64,000 nucleotides of DNA, taken from assembly GCF_001544315.1 (NCBI RefSeq), contig NZ_BCQG01000004.1:1-64000 (forward strand), given 5' to 3'. This DNA is from Geobacillus jurassicus NBRC 107829. GTDB lineage: Bacteria > Bacillota > Bacilli > Bacillales > Anoxybacillaceae. The notes under the pieces are model-generated. The model saw only the letters and a list, made by a program, of their open reading frames with translations, did not search any database and had not been told where the DNA came from. This document shows, piece after piece, positions 35,673 through 43,955 of this stretch. The stretch's first letter is position 1; each line of letters begins with the position of its first letter. Made by a program: the position numbers and the translations under genes.

Positions 35673-36518
35673 TTATTGGCTGTTGTTTCCATCATCGTCG
35701 CCTACGTTACCGTCATCGTGGTCATCATCGTCTTGATCGTGATTTTGATCATGGCCTTGGTCATCGTCGTCCTCGTCATCGCCGGGCTGCCCATTGTTTT
35801 TTCCTTTATCTTGAGTTTGCTTGACGGACAGTTTCCGCGCCCAGCCGCTTCCGTATTTCCACTCGAGTTCGAGGCGGAACGGGACATCAAGGGAAAAGAG
35901 GGTTTGGATTTTGGCAATTACTTCATCGTTTGACAGCGACGGCGATGCTTGCAAGTCGTTAATGAGCGACTGGACATCACTTGCCGTCACTTCACCCGTC
36001 TGGTCTTTCATGCGCAAATGGGAATGGCGTTCAGACCAATGATAGTCGACTTTAATCGTTTGGTTGGCCGCCGTTTTGATTTGCAGCTCAAGCTTTTGGA
36101 TGACATTGGCCAGCTTTGTTTTTCCTTGCTTTTCTGCTCCGTCTTTGATGCGGTCATTGTCGCTGTCAGCATCTTCCGGTTTGGTGCCAAGCGCCACTTC
36201 GGCGCCGTTTGTCAGTCCATCACGGTCGGTGTCTTCGTCTGCATCCAGTATTTTATCTTTGTCCGTGTCGTTTTTCGTCGGGTTCAGGTTGAGGTTGTAC
36301 TCGACCCGGTTTGTTAAGCCGTCGCGGTCATTGTCTTGGTTGGCAACATTTTTCCCTAGGCCGAGTTTGTACTTCAGCTCCCAATCGTCTGGGATGCCGT
36401 CTTTGTTTTTATCGGCCCACTTCGGTTTGGATGACTGCTTCCCCTTGGCCTCGGCCGCTGTCCACCCTGATGAAACCAGCAAGGCAGCAGCGAGACAGCC
36501 AACTAACATTCGCTTCAT
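35673..36518 (-). CDS. Secreted calcium-binding-type (TSP3 repeat) protein with acidic tail
   Basis: 281 residues. Signal peptide (MKRMLVGCLAAALLVSSGWTAAEA). Residues ~33-130 contain thrombospondin type 3/EF-hand-like loops of the form DxNxDGxxD (DKNKDGIPDDWE, DNDRDGLTNRVE, DTDRDGLTNGAE, DSDNDRIKDGAE), which should bind Ca2+. A middle domain (140-240) is unknown. The last ~40 residues are almost only D, H, Q, N and G. No sortase motif or membrane anchor. A c-di-GMP-I riboswitch precedes the start by 32 bases, so production is likely linked to the motility/biofilm switch, suggesting an extracellular matrix or adhesion role (inference). Confidence 0.85.
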   Translation of the reverse strand: MKRMLVGCLAAALLVSSGWTAAEAKGKQSSKPKWADKNKDGIPDDWELKYKLGLGKNVANQDNDRDGLTNRVEYNLNLNPTKNDTDKDKILDADEDTDRDGLTNGAEVALGTKPEDADSDNDRIKDGAEKQGKTKLANVIQKLELQIKTAANQTIKVDYHWSERHSHLRMKDQTGEVTASDVQSLINDLQASPSLSNDEVIAKIQTLFSLDVPFRLELEWKYGSGWARKLSVKQTQDKGKNNGQPGDDEDDDDQGHDQNHDQDDDDHDDGNVGDDDGNNSQ

Positions 36519-36550
36519 GCTTTTCTTCCCCCTTCATCAGTTATAGATTG

Positions 36551-36649
36551 AAGATACGTTCGGCAGCTGGCTGGCATAGCGTCCTTCGCTGTAGCCCCTC
36601 TAGCTTTGCGCCACGCTGTTTCCAGCGTTTTGCCTTTTCGCCGTATCTT
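36551..36649 (-). promoter_or_regulatory. Cyclic di-GMP-I (GEMM) riboswitch
   Basis: Read on the minus strand: outer stem AAGATACG/CGTATCTT (36642-36649/36551-36558); AAAAGGCAAAACGC; hairpin ACGCTG-GAAA-CAGCGT with a GNRA tetraloop; GGCGCAAAGCTA, the conserved core; GGGGCTAC; and TGCCAGCCAGCTGCCG closing. These are the hallmark blocks of the GEMM-I aptamer. Between aptamer and ATG lie only 32 bases with AAGGGGGAAG and no terminator, suggesting control of translation or of RNA stability. Confidence 0.92.
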
Positions 36650-36682
36650 CTCGAAGGAGAAGATGCGGCGGTATCTATCTTT

Positions 36683-36712
36683 ACTATAAGTTGTCCCGTT
36701 ATCTAAGGTGAA
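36683..36712 (-). promoter_or_regulatory. Possible promoter of the riboswitch transcript
   Basis: Minus strand: TTCACC, 18-base spacer, TATAGT, about 35 bases before the aptamer. The -35 box is poor. Confidence 0.35.
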
Positions 36713-36748
36713 TCATTCTTTTGTCCTATTTTTCTGCCTAGCTTACGA

Positions 36749-36777
36749 TTGACAGGCAAAGCGTTGTTTTATATAAT
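36749..36777 (+). promoter_or_regulatory. Consensus SigA promoter
   Basis: TTGACA (36749-36754), exactly 17 bases, TATAAT (36772-36777): a perfect consensus promoter. The palindrome at 36779 overlaps the start region, so it must be repressed. The first intact genes downstream are tnpB and then pirin. Confidence 0.85.
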
Positions 36778-36778
36778 T

Positions 36779-36794
36779 ATCTCGAATTCGAGAT
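36779..36794 (+). promoter_or_regulatory. MhqR-like operator
   Basis: Perfect 16-base palindrome ATCTCGAATTCGAGAT placed 1 base after the -10 box. It agrees with the operator I recall for MhqR, the MarR-family repressor of quinone/catechol stress genes in Bacillus. No mhqR gene is in this window. Confidence 0.7.
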
Positions 36795-36889
36795 TTATTC
36801 AATAATGAGGTTTAGTAGAACATCTACGTTGTTGGATTATTTCATCGGTCTCTATGGTGCTTTTATTACAGAAATCCCGCGCGAAAGGG

Positions 36890-36916
36890 GGGTGTCCCAA
36901 AAGGATCGGGACACCC
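36890..36916. repeat. Hairpin repeat, copy 1
   Basis: Perfect arms GGGTGTCCC/GGGACACCC around AAAAGGATC. The same core with a related 3' flank (…CAATATGTTGTATTTCGTTT) recurs at 40941-40965 (…TAATATGTTGTGTTTTGTTT). Confidence 0.6.
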
Positions 36917-37123
36917 TTGCTCATCACCATATATCGCCACGAAACAATGAATCATGCGCAATATGTTGTATTTCGTTTGAGAAGAATGACGCTTTTGGGT
37001 CAGCCCCGATGAAGCGCGTTGCAGTTCATTCATCGAACTGATATAGTCATGAGTACAGCAGGAAATGTATCAAGCGAAACCATCAAACGTTATGTGGAAT
37101 CTCAAAAGAAAAGGGGGGAATTC

Positions 37124-38185
37124 ATGCCCACGATCACACTAAGGTTAGAACTGCACAAACCAACGAAAGTCAAACAAGAAATGTATGAACGGATGACAGA
37201 AGTGAATACAGAGTTTGCGAATTGGCTGTTGAATCATCCCGAGCTGAATCAAGCGACGAGCAAAATTTTTAAAGAGTTTTCGTCACAACGATTTCCTTCT
37301 GCCATCGTGAATCAGACGATTCGAGAAGTAAAATCCCAAAAGAAAAAACAAAAGGCAAAGACGTTTCAAAAACGATGGTGTTGCTTCAACAACCAAAACT
37401 TAAAAATAGTAAAGAAGGGGGATTTCTACACGGTTGCTTTTCCAACATTGGAGAAAAAAATAGGCGTACCCGTTGTCGTGCGTCCCTATCAACAAACATG
37501 GCTTGATCGAATCATAGACGGGACTGCCAAACAAGGAACAGCTACACTCTATAAAAAGAAAAAGAAAAAGAAATGGTACGTAGCCATTCCCATCACGTTT
37601 GAAGTCAAACAACGGAAAGAAACAAACGTGATGGGCGTTGACTTAGGGCTTCGCTATATTGCCGTTGCCAGCGTTGGAACGAAATCGTTGTTCTTTAAAG
37701 GGAATCCATGCGCCTTCATACGCCGACGATACGCGGCTTTGCGAAGGAGATTAGGAAAAGCTAAGAAGCTCCATATGATTCGCAAAAACGGCGATAAAGA
37801 GTCCCGATGGATGAAAGATATGAACCATAAAATCAGCCGTCAAATCGTCCGTTTTGCGCTCGCCAACGGTGTTGGCGTGATTCGGATGGAAGATTTGGCG
37901 GGGATTCGGAAACGAGCCGCTTCGGCAAAAGAAGCAGGACGAAGTCTTCATTCATGGGCGTTTCATCAACTGCAAACCATGATTGCCTACAAAGCCGAAA
38001 TGTCGGGCATTCGGGTGGAGTGGGTGAATCCGACCTATACGAGCCAAACGTGTAAATGTGGACATCGGGAAAAGGAAAATCGCAATGGCATCCACTTTAA
38101 GTGTAAAAAATGCGGATACACCATCCACGCCGACTTAAATGGCGCGATCAACATCGCCAAAGCGATTTCGGGTTTGAGCGCCTAA
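37124..38185 (+). CDS. tnpB: TnpB, RNA-guided nuclease of an IS200/IS605-type element
   Basis: 353 residues from ATG 37124, preceded by AAAAGGGGGGAA; the frame opens further upstream without a ribosome site. RuvC residues: D in MGVDLGLRY, E in RMEDLAG, D in HADLNGA; zinc ribbon CKCG...CKKCG. TnpB uses a guide RNA made from the element's right end to cut sites lacking the element, which keeps it in the population. No tnpA is present, so mobility would need one supplied in trans. The frame is intact. Confidence 0.93.
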   Translation: MPTITLRLELHKPTKVKQEMYERMTEVNTEFANWLLNHPELNQATSKIFKEFSSQRFPSAIVNQTIREVKSQKKKQKAKTFQKRWCCFNNQNLKIVKKGDFYTVAFPTLEKKIGVPVVVRPYQQTWLDRIIDGTAKQGTATLYKKKKKKKWYVAIPITFEVKQRKETNVMGVDLGLRYIAVASVGTKSLFFKGNPCAFIRRRYAALRRRLGKAKKLHMIRKNGDKESRWMKDMNHKISRQIVRFALANGVGVIRMEDLAGIRKRAASAKEAGRSLHSWAFHQLQTMIAYKAEMSGIRVEWVNPTYTSQTCKCGHREKENRNGIHFKCKKCGYTIHADLNGAINIAKAISGLSA

Positions 38186-38346
38186 CCTAGCGCACTGGTC
38201 ACAGGTGCGCCGCCCATTGGGGTACATGCTAACCCGGTGGGATGGGCTGATGACACAGCCCCGAACTTGGGCGTTGTCCAAACCAGAAATGGATGAGGAC
38301 GCGAACGACCCAAGAATCCCACGGCTTTAGCCGTGTGGAGTGTCAA
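38186..38346 (+). ncRNA. Right end of the TnpB element and likely omega (guide) RNA
   Basis: After the tnpB stop the sequence is structured (GCGCCGCCCATTGGGG, GGGATGGGCTGATGACACAG) and ends CCCACGGCTTTAGCCGTGTG, then GAGTGTCAA at 38346, the common right-end form in IS605-type elements. The omega RNA would cover this region and take its guide from the flanking bases after 38346. Confidence 0.65.
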
Positions 38347-38371
38347 TTCAATTATGAAGGAGTGGACCTCG

Positions 38372-39085
38372 ATGATCCGCATTGACCGGGCGTCGTCCCG
38401 TTATCATGCCGATTACGGTTGGTTGAAAACATATCATAGCTTCTCATTTGGCGAGTATTATGATCCAAACAACATCCAATTCGGACCGCTTCGGGTGTTA
38501 AACGACGATTTCGTCGCGCCAATGACCGGGTTTGGCGCCCATCCGCACCGCGAAATGGAAATTGTATCGATCGTGTTGAAAGGGTATTTGCAACATGAAG
38601 ACAGCACGGGACATAAGGCGGTGACGACGTTTGGCGGCGTACAGCGGATGTCGGCCGGCACGGGCATCGTCCATTCGGAAGTGAACCCGTCGGCGACGGA
38701 AGAGGTGAACTTTTTGCAACTTTGGTTTTTGCCGGAACAATACGGATTGCCGCCGTCGTACGAGCGGACCGAGTTTCCGGTCGAGAAGATGAAAAACGCT
38801 TTGCTGCCGATTGTCACGAAACACCCGTCTTCCCCGGGGATCGCTCACATTCATCAAGATTTGACGATTTACCTTTCCGATTTGGAAGCCGGGCATGAGC
38901 TGACGTTTACTCAGCCGGAAGGGCGGAACATCTTTGTCTTTGTCATTGAGGGGGATTTGACGTTAAACGGCGAGGCCCATCTCGAGCGGCGCGATGCGGC
39001 CCGCATCACAGAAACGCCGGTTCTTCGCCTTGCAACGGACGAAGGGGCGCGGTTGATGCTCATCGACTTGCCAAAAGAGAAGTGA
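38372..39085 (+). CDS. Pirin family protein (quercetin 2,3-dioxygenase type)
   Basis: 237 residues. Bicupin with the metal-binding pattern of pirins: FGAHPHREMEIVSIVLKG, QRMSAGTGIVHSEVNP and E in VNFLQLWF. Bacterial pirins of this length can open flavonols such as quercetin with oxygen. ATG 38372 follows AAGGAGTGG by 6 bases. The TnpB element ends only 11 bases before that ribosome site, so the native promoter has been displaced. Confidence 0.9.
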   Translation: MIRIDRASSRYHADYGWLKTYHSFSFGEYYDPNNIQFGPLRVLNDDFVAPMTGFGAHPHREMEIVSIVLKGYLQHEDSTGHKAVTTFGGVQRMSAGTGIVHSEVNPSATEEVNFLQLWFLPEQYGLPPSYERTEFPVEKMKNALLPIVTKHPSSPGIAHIHQDLTIYLSDLEAGHELTFTQPEGRNIFVFVIEGDLTLNGEAHLERRDAARITETPVLRLATDEGARLMLIDLPKEK

Positions 39086-39465
39086 GAGGGCGGTTCATTG
39101 GCTTGGTTGCCATTTCGGATGCGGCCAAGAAGACGAATCAAGAAGAGGCATCGTTCGCCGTCAAGGGCGAGGGGTGCCTCTTTTTTCCGCTCTGTATGAG
39201 TTGAGAAATCAACAAGGAGCGTGTAAACTAGTAAAGGATAGACAACGCACTAGCATACTCGGTACAAGCCTGACATATGATGGAGATAAAGGCATGGCAC
39301 GGCGTGAGGCGGTGCTTTTCCTTTTCATTTTTGTAGAAGCCGCCGTCGTTTAGGCGGAAGAGGCGTCCATTTGCTTCGCCGAAGGAAGAATGAGGAAAGC
39401 CCCCTTCTTGCGCCGCCGCAGGCAAGCGGCGGGGAAGGTTAAGCATAGGGTGAGGAGGAAGCAAC
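39086..39465 (+). other. Intergenic region pirin-ctpB
   Basis: 380 bases. Holds the pirin terminator (about 39143-39186: AGAGGCA/TGCCTCT arms with an inner GTTCGCC/GGGCGAG stem, then T6). A further hairpin GCGCCGCCGC...GCGGCGGGG lies at about 39410-39435, just before the ctpB ribosome site. No further gene seen. Confidence 0.5.
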
Positions 39466-40914
39466 GTGAAAAAATCGACGACGGCCGCATTGATGGCCAT
39501 ATCGATGCTTATTGGGGCGGGGGGGACGTACGCCGGCCTTCAGCTGGTGGACCGCCCGACGGAAGGCTCGCTTTCGGCGATTGTTTCGAATGAGCCGTCC
39601 GAGTCGACGAACGACAGCGAAGAGATGAAAAAAATCCGGCAAGCTTATGAGCTCATTAAGAATCGGTACGTTGAGAAAGTGGATGAAGAAAAACTGACGG
39701 AAGGCGCCATTCAAGGGATGATCAACACGCTCGATGATCCGTATTCCGTCTACATGGATGCGGAAACGACGGAGCAGTTCAACGAATCGCTTGATTCGTC
39801 GTTTGAGGGGATCGGCGCCGAAGTGAGCATGATCGACGGCAAGGTGACGATCGTTGCCCCGATCAAAAACTCGCCGGCAGAAAAAGCGGGTTTGAAGCCG
39901 AACGACCAAATTTTGCGCGTCAACGGGGAAAGCTTGGAAGGGCTTGATTTATATGAAGCGGTGTTGAAAATCCGCGGCAAAAAAGGGACAACGGTGGAGC
40001 TTGACATTTTGCGCCCCGGCGTCAAAAACGTGATGAAAGTCAAAGTCGTCCGCGATGAAATCCCGATTCAGACGGTGTATGACTCGATCAAAACGTACAA
40101 CGGCAAAAAGGCGGGCTATTTGCAAATTACATCGTTTTCGGAAAACACGGCCGCTGATTTTAAAAAGAAATTGGCGAAGCTTGAAGCCGAACATATTGAT
40201 GGCTTGATCATCGATGTGCGCGGCAACCCGGGCGGCTATTTGCAAAGCGTTGAGGAAATTTTGAAACAGCTCATTCCGAAAGGAAAACCATACGTGCAAA
40301 TTGAAGAGCGCGATGGCGATCGGCAAAAGTTTTATTCCGATTTAACGGCGAAAAAACCATACCCGATCGTTGTGCTCATCGACAAAGGAAGCGCATCAGC
40401 ATCGGAAATTTTGGCGGGGGCGATGAAGGAAGCGGGCGGCTACAAGCTTGTCGGCGAGGCAACGTTTGGCAAAGGAACGGTGCAGCAGGCGATTCCGATG
40501 GGCGATGGCAGCAACATCAAATTGACGCTTTACAAATGGCTGACGCCGGACGGGCATTGGATTCATAAAAAAGGGATCAAGCCGGATGTCGCGGTGGCGC
40601 AGCCGGATTATTTCCACGTCGCTCCGCTTCATGTGGAAAAACCGCTTCAATATGATATGAACGACGAGCAAATCGCCAATGCGCAAAAAATGCTCAAAGG
40701 GCTTGGCTTTGACCCTGGCCGCACGGACGGCTACTTCAGCAAAGAAACAGAGCGAGCCGTCAAAGCGTTCCAAAAAGCGAATCAGCTGCCGGTCACTGGG
40801 CGCATCGACGAAGCGACGGCGGATGTGCTGCAGGCAAAAATCATGGAAGCCGTCCGCGATCCGAAGCATGATGTGCAGCTGCAAAAAGCGCTTGGCGTGT
40901 TGTTTCAGTCGTAA
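39466..40914 (+). CDS. ctpB: CtpB, S41 family carboxy-terminal processing protease
   Basis: 482 residues, GTG start after GTGAGGAGGAAG. N-terminal membrane anchor/signal, PDZ domain (about 110-195, GIGAEVSMIDGKVTIVAPI), S41 core with the catalytic serine in DKGSASASEILAGA (about 309) and lysine in GEATFGKGTVQQ (about 336), then a C-terminal peptidoglycan-binding domain (LKGLGFDPGRTDGYFSKETE). In B. subtilis CtpB cleaves SpoIVFA to signal SigK activation in sporulation. Confidence 0.93.
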   Translation: MKKSTTAALMAISMLIGAGGTYAGLQLVDRPTEGSLSAIVSNEPSESTNDSEEMKKIRQAYELIKNRYVEKVDEEKLTEGAIQGMINTLDDPYSVYMDAETTEQFNESLDSSFEGIGAEVSMIDGKVTIVAPIKNSPAEKAGLKPNDQILRVNGESLEGLDLYEAVLKIRGKKGTTVELDILRPGVKNVMKVKVVRDEIPIQTVYDSIKTYNGKKAGYLQITSFSENTAADFKKKLAKLEAEHIDGLIIDVRGNPGGYLQSVEEILKQLIPKGKPYVQIEERDGDRQKFYSDLTAKKPYPIVVLIDKGSASASEILAGAMKEAGGYKLVGEATFGKGTVQQAIPMGDGSNIKLTLYKWLTPDGHWIHKKGIKPDVAVAQPDYFHVAPLHVEKPLQYDMNDEQIANAQKMLKGLGFDPGRTDGYFSKETERAVKAFQKANQLPVTGRIDEATADVLQAKIMEAVRDPKHDVQLQKALGVLFQS

Positions 40915-40940
40915 GCGAGCCGATGGCGCCTAATGTAAGA

Positions 40941-40975
40941 GGTGTCCCAAAAGGATCGGGACACCTTTTCTTATT
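40941..40975. terminator. ctpB terminator / hairpin repeat copy 2
   Basis: Arms GGTGTCCC/GGGACACC (40941-40948/40958-40965), loop AAAAGGATC, then TTTTCTT. Second copy of the hairpin at 36890, including a related AATATGTTGT-containing flank. Confidence 0.75.
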
Positions 40976-41033
40976 ACCGTATATACGTATAATATGTTGT
41001 GTTTTGTTTTAGGCTGGACTTTCCGACATTCAT

Positions 41034-41080
41034 CTCCCACTTATTTTTGGGCTGCGCCCTGCACAAAATGGAAGTGGGAG
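41034..41080. repeat. Inverted repeat between ctpB and glycosyltransferase
   Basis: Nine-bp arms CTCCCACTT/AAGTGGGAG (41034-41042/41072-41080). Could end the minus-strand glycosyltransferase transcript or be the edge of an old mobile element. Confidence 0.4.
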
Positions 41081-41109
41081 TCTTCTGTCGAGAAATGATC
41101 AATGGGTTC

Positions 41110-42102
41110 CTACAGGCGGACTGGCGTGTTCTCTCTTTCTGACGGAAGCGGCAGCTGCACTGTTTTTTCGATCGCAAACCGCGGCCGCCGTTTCACTTCT
41201 TGGTAGATTTTACCTATATATTCGCCGATAAGGCCGAGGCTCATGAGCACGAGCCCGCCGATGAACCAAACGGAAATCATGAGCGACGTCCAGCCCGATT
41301 CAGCGTGTCCAAGAAATTTGACGATCAGCGCGTACAGCCCGGCGGCACCGCTGATGAGGAAGGCCAAAAAACCGATGAGCGTAATGGCGCGAATCGGCGC
41401 GACGCTCAAGGACGTGATGCCGTCAAAGGCGAAGGCGAGCATCTTTTTGAGCGGGTATTTCGACTGTCCAGCCCACCGCTCATGTCGGTCGTAAAAGACG
41501 CACGTTGAGCGGAAGCCAACGAGCGGAACCAACCCGCGCAAAAAGAGATTGACCTCCGTGTAACGGCTCAGTTCATCGAGCGCCCGCTTGCTCATCAGGC
41601 GGAAATCGGCATGGTTGTAAATCAGCTCGATTCCGAGCGCCTGCATGAACCGATAAAAGGCTTGGGCGGTCGTACGCTTGAACCACGTGTCTGTCTTTCG
41701 GCTCCGCCGCACGCCGTAGACGATATCATAGCCTTCGCGATATTTTTGCACAAATTCGCGGATCGCCTCGACATCGTCTTGCAAATCGGCGTCAATGGAC
41801 ACGGCGCAATCCGCGTACGCGCGAACGGTTTCGAGCCCGGCGAGCAGCGCCCGTTGATGGCCGACGTTGCGAGAGAGCTTGATGCCGGCCACGAACGGGT
41901 TGCGCTCGCTTTCTTCTTCAATGAGCGCCCACGTCCGGTCGCGGCTGCCGTCGTCGACAAAAACGATATGGCTGCCGATGGCGATCGCTCCTTCCTCGAG
42001 CAGCTGCTCAAGCAAAGCGGTCAGCCGCCGGGACGTTTCCGGCAACACTTCTTCTTCGTTGTAGCATGGAACGACGATGGCTAACAACGGTTTGTCCACC
42101 AT
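41110..42102 (-). CDS. Membrane glycosyltransferase family 2 (GtrB/DPM1-like)
   Basis: 330 residues. GT-A fold: VVPCYNEEEVL, FVDDGSRDRTW and the metal site SIDADLQDD; then KYPLKKMLAFAFDGITSLSV and two C-terminal transmembrane helices, as in polyprenyl-phosphate glycosyltransferases (GtrB, CsbB, YkcC type). It probably loads a sugar onto undecaprenyl phosphate for export. Start ATG at 42102 after GGGAGGC. Follows the membrane protein at 42119 by 16 bases, and the two likely act together on cell-surface glycosylation. Confidence 0.88.
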   Translation of the reverse strand: MVDKPLLAIVVPCYNEEEVLPETSRRLTALLEQLLEEGAIAIGSHIVFVDDGSRDRTWALIEEESERNPFVAGIKLSRNVGHQRALLAGLETVRAYADCAVSIDADLQDDVEAIREFVQKYREGYDIVYGVRRSRKTDTWFKRTTAQAFYRFMQALGIELIYNHADFRLMSKRALDELSRYTEVNLFLRGLVPLVGFRSTCVFYDRHERWAGQSKYPLKKMLAFAFDGITSLSVAPIRAITLIGFLAFLISGAAGLYALIVKFLGHAESGWTSLMISVWFIGGLVLMSLGLIGEYIGKIYQEVKRRPRFAIEKTVQLPLPSERENTPVRL

Positions 42103-42118
42103 GTTTCTTGCCTCCCTT

Positions 42119-43789
42119 TCACTCCACTTCGTATACATAAATTTTCCAGACGGACTGTCGATCGGTGAACGCCCGCAAGAAGCGGAGATGGATGTCGCTG
42201 GCGTTCATGATCGGGACGGAGGAAAAAATGTACTTGCCGCCAAGCTGTTTGAACGCCTTTGTGTCGATCTCGAAATGACGGATGACTTTATGCGAGTGTT
42301 TCGTGAACATGTAATGTTTCCCGAGCTCTGCCGAAAACAAATAGACACGGTTGCCCCAATGGTCGAAATAGTCTTTCAGCACCGGGCTTTTGTCCAATTC
42401 TTTGGCGATGATGCGGCGAAACTTCCGCTTATACGATAACGGGTAAAAATTGTTGTACGTATCGAGCGTATAAAACCCGTTGTATTGAGCGATGGCCGGG
42501 TGAAGCCCAACGCTGGCGACGCGGTAGGACGATACAGGCTTGCCGATGTATTGCTTGATTTCTGTAAATAAATGTTCTGAATAAAACTGCTCGAACGACG
42601 GCGTGCCAGCGAGGCGATAGCGGATTTCCTCGTTGAACCCGCCAAGCAAAAGCAGCTGCAGCGCCAAGGCGATCGGCACGAGGCGCTTCCATGCGGTCCG
42701 TTCCTTGGCTAAGATTTGCAAGGCCAAGGCAAAATCGACGTAAATGACCATCGGCCGCAAAAAATGGAAGCGGGCGAAATTGAACGTATTCAAAAGCGAA
42801 ATCCGTTCTTTCAGCGGCTGCCACCCTTTGTAAAACCAAAACGCATACCAAGCCGATAAGGCGATGTTCAACCAAAACAGCAAAAGGAAGCGCCGCTCCA
42901 ATGGCCCACGCTGGCGGCGCAAAACGAGGAAAAACGCCGCCCAAAGCACCGGCAGGATGATCGGCCCATGAACGGTCATTACGTGCGTATGGCCGAGCAC
43001 ATAGTTTTTTAACGTCAACCGAAGGCAGTGGACGAAGCTGAGCCGCGAGGAGAGAAACTCGTTCCGGCTCGTCGGTTCGCCGCTGAAGACAAGCGAGTAC
43101 ACGAGGCGATACTCGATGGCCAAAAACAAGCTTGTCATCAGAACAATCGCAGTGAAAAACGGCTTGTTCCACCGCTTGCGGACAAGGCCGTCCCACAACC
43201 AAACAGCTGCCATAGCAGCCAAGAAAAAGAAAAACCCGAGCACAAAGCTGGCGTAAAACGGAAGCAGGACAATCGCAAGCCATTCCTTCCATGTCGCTTC
43301 TCCGTTGCGGATCGAAAGAAACGCCCAAAGCGCCAGCGGCATGCCGAGCGTGCTTAACATGCCGGACGGCCAAAACGGCGTCAGCGCAAAAGCAAGCGCC
43401 GCCCCGACGCGAATGAGCCATGATTCGGGAGCAGGCAAAAAATGTCGTCTTAGCAGCCAATACATGCCAAGAAAGGCGAATACCCTCGTGATCGTCTGGC
43501 TGAGCGCGTACGCCACCATGGACGGGAACAAAGCGTGCAGCCAAACGATGCCGCTGAATTCGGTGCCAAACGCGTTGCGCGGCAACCCGTTGATCACTTG
43601 CGGGATGACAGCATCAAGCGGGCCGAACAGTTGGCCGCTGCGAACGAGCACGCGATACCAGGCGATGTTCGAATCCATATTGTCGTGCACGCGAATATGG
43701 GCGTGTTCACCTAAAATGTACAGCGGAGAAAGGTATAGAGCCAATACGATGAACGCGATGGCGACCGCTTTTCGTTCCCTTTGTTCCAT
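42119..43789 (-). CDS. Polytopic membrane protein, DUF6044/YkoS-like
   Basis: 556 residues with about eleven hydrophobic segments in the first ~400, then a ~150-residue extracellular soluble tail. The GT-C-like first loop (HDNMDSNIAWYRVLV with D/D-N) and general plan resemble YkoS-type proteins, membrane glycosyltransferase-like enzymes that use a lipid-linked sugar. Start chosen at 43789 (MEQRERK) after GGGAGGGCGC. Upstream of the GtrB-like gene in one unit. Acceptor unknown. Confidence 0.75.
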   Translation of the reverse strand: MEQRERKAVAIAFIVLALYLSPLYILGEHAHIRVHDNMDSNIAWYRVLVRSGQLFGPLDAVIPQVINGLPRNAFGTEFSGIVWLHALFPSMVAYALSQTITRVFAFLGMYWLLRRHFLPAPESWLIRVGAALAFALTPFWPSGMLSTLGMPLALWAFLSIRNGEATWKEWLAIVLLPFYASFVLGFFFFLAAMAAVWLWDGLVRKRWNKPFFTAIVLMTSLFLAIEYRLVYSLVFSGEPTSRNEFLSSRLSFVHCLRLTLKNYVLGHTHVMTVHGPIILPVLWAAFFLVLRRQRGPLERRFLLLFWLNIALSAWYAFWFYKGWQPLKERISLLNTFNFARFHFLRPMVIYVDFALALQILAKERTAWKRLVPIALALQLLLLGGFNEEIRYRLAGTPSFEQFYSEHLFTEIKQYIGKPVSSYRVASVGLHPAIAQYNGFYTLDTYNNFYPLSYKRKFRRIIAKELDKSPVLKDYFDHWGNRVYLFSAELGKHYMFTKHSHKVIRHFEIDTKAFKQLGGKYIFSSVPIMNASDIHLRFLRAFTDRQSVWKIYVYEVE

Positions 43790-43955
43790 CTTGCGCCCTC
43801 CCTTTCCCATACGGGAAGATTGCACAACGTGATCCATTATAAACCGCTGGGATTAAAAAAGAATAAGAAAATTGTAAAGAAGTAGTGAAGGGGAGAAAAA
43901 GAGGAAAGGAAACAACCAAAAAAACACCCTGCGTCAAGCAGGGAGGATGGAACCA

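Larger units (their letters stand above)
37000..38346 (+). mobile_element. IS200/IS605-type tnpB-only element
   Basis: tnpB plus right end. The left end is not fixed; CAGTTC...GAACTG at about 37021-37039 is a small hairpin of the kind found at such ends. It separates a consensus promoter and MhqR-like operator (36749-36794) from the pirin gene whose ribosome site begins 11 bases after the right end. Confidence 0.65.

Noticed and set aside
36805-37041. Short ORF between the MhqR-like operator and tnpB
   Set aside because: No ribosome site and it crosses the hairpin repeat; composition is not protein-like.
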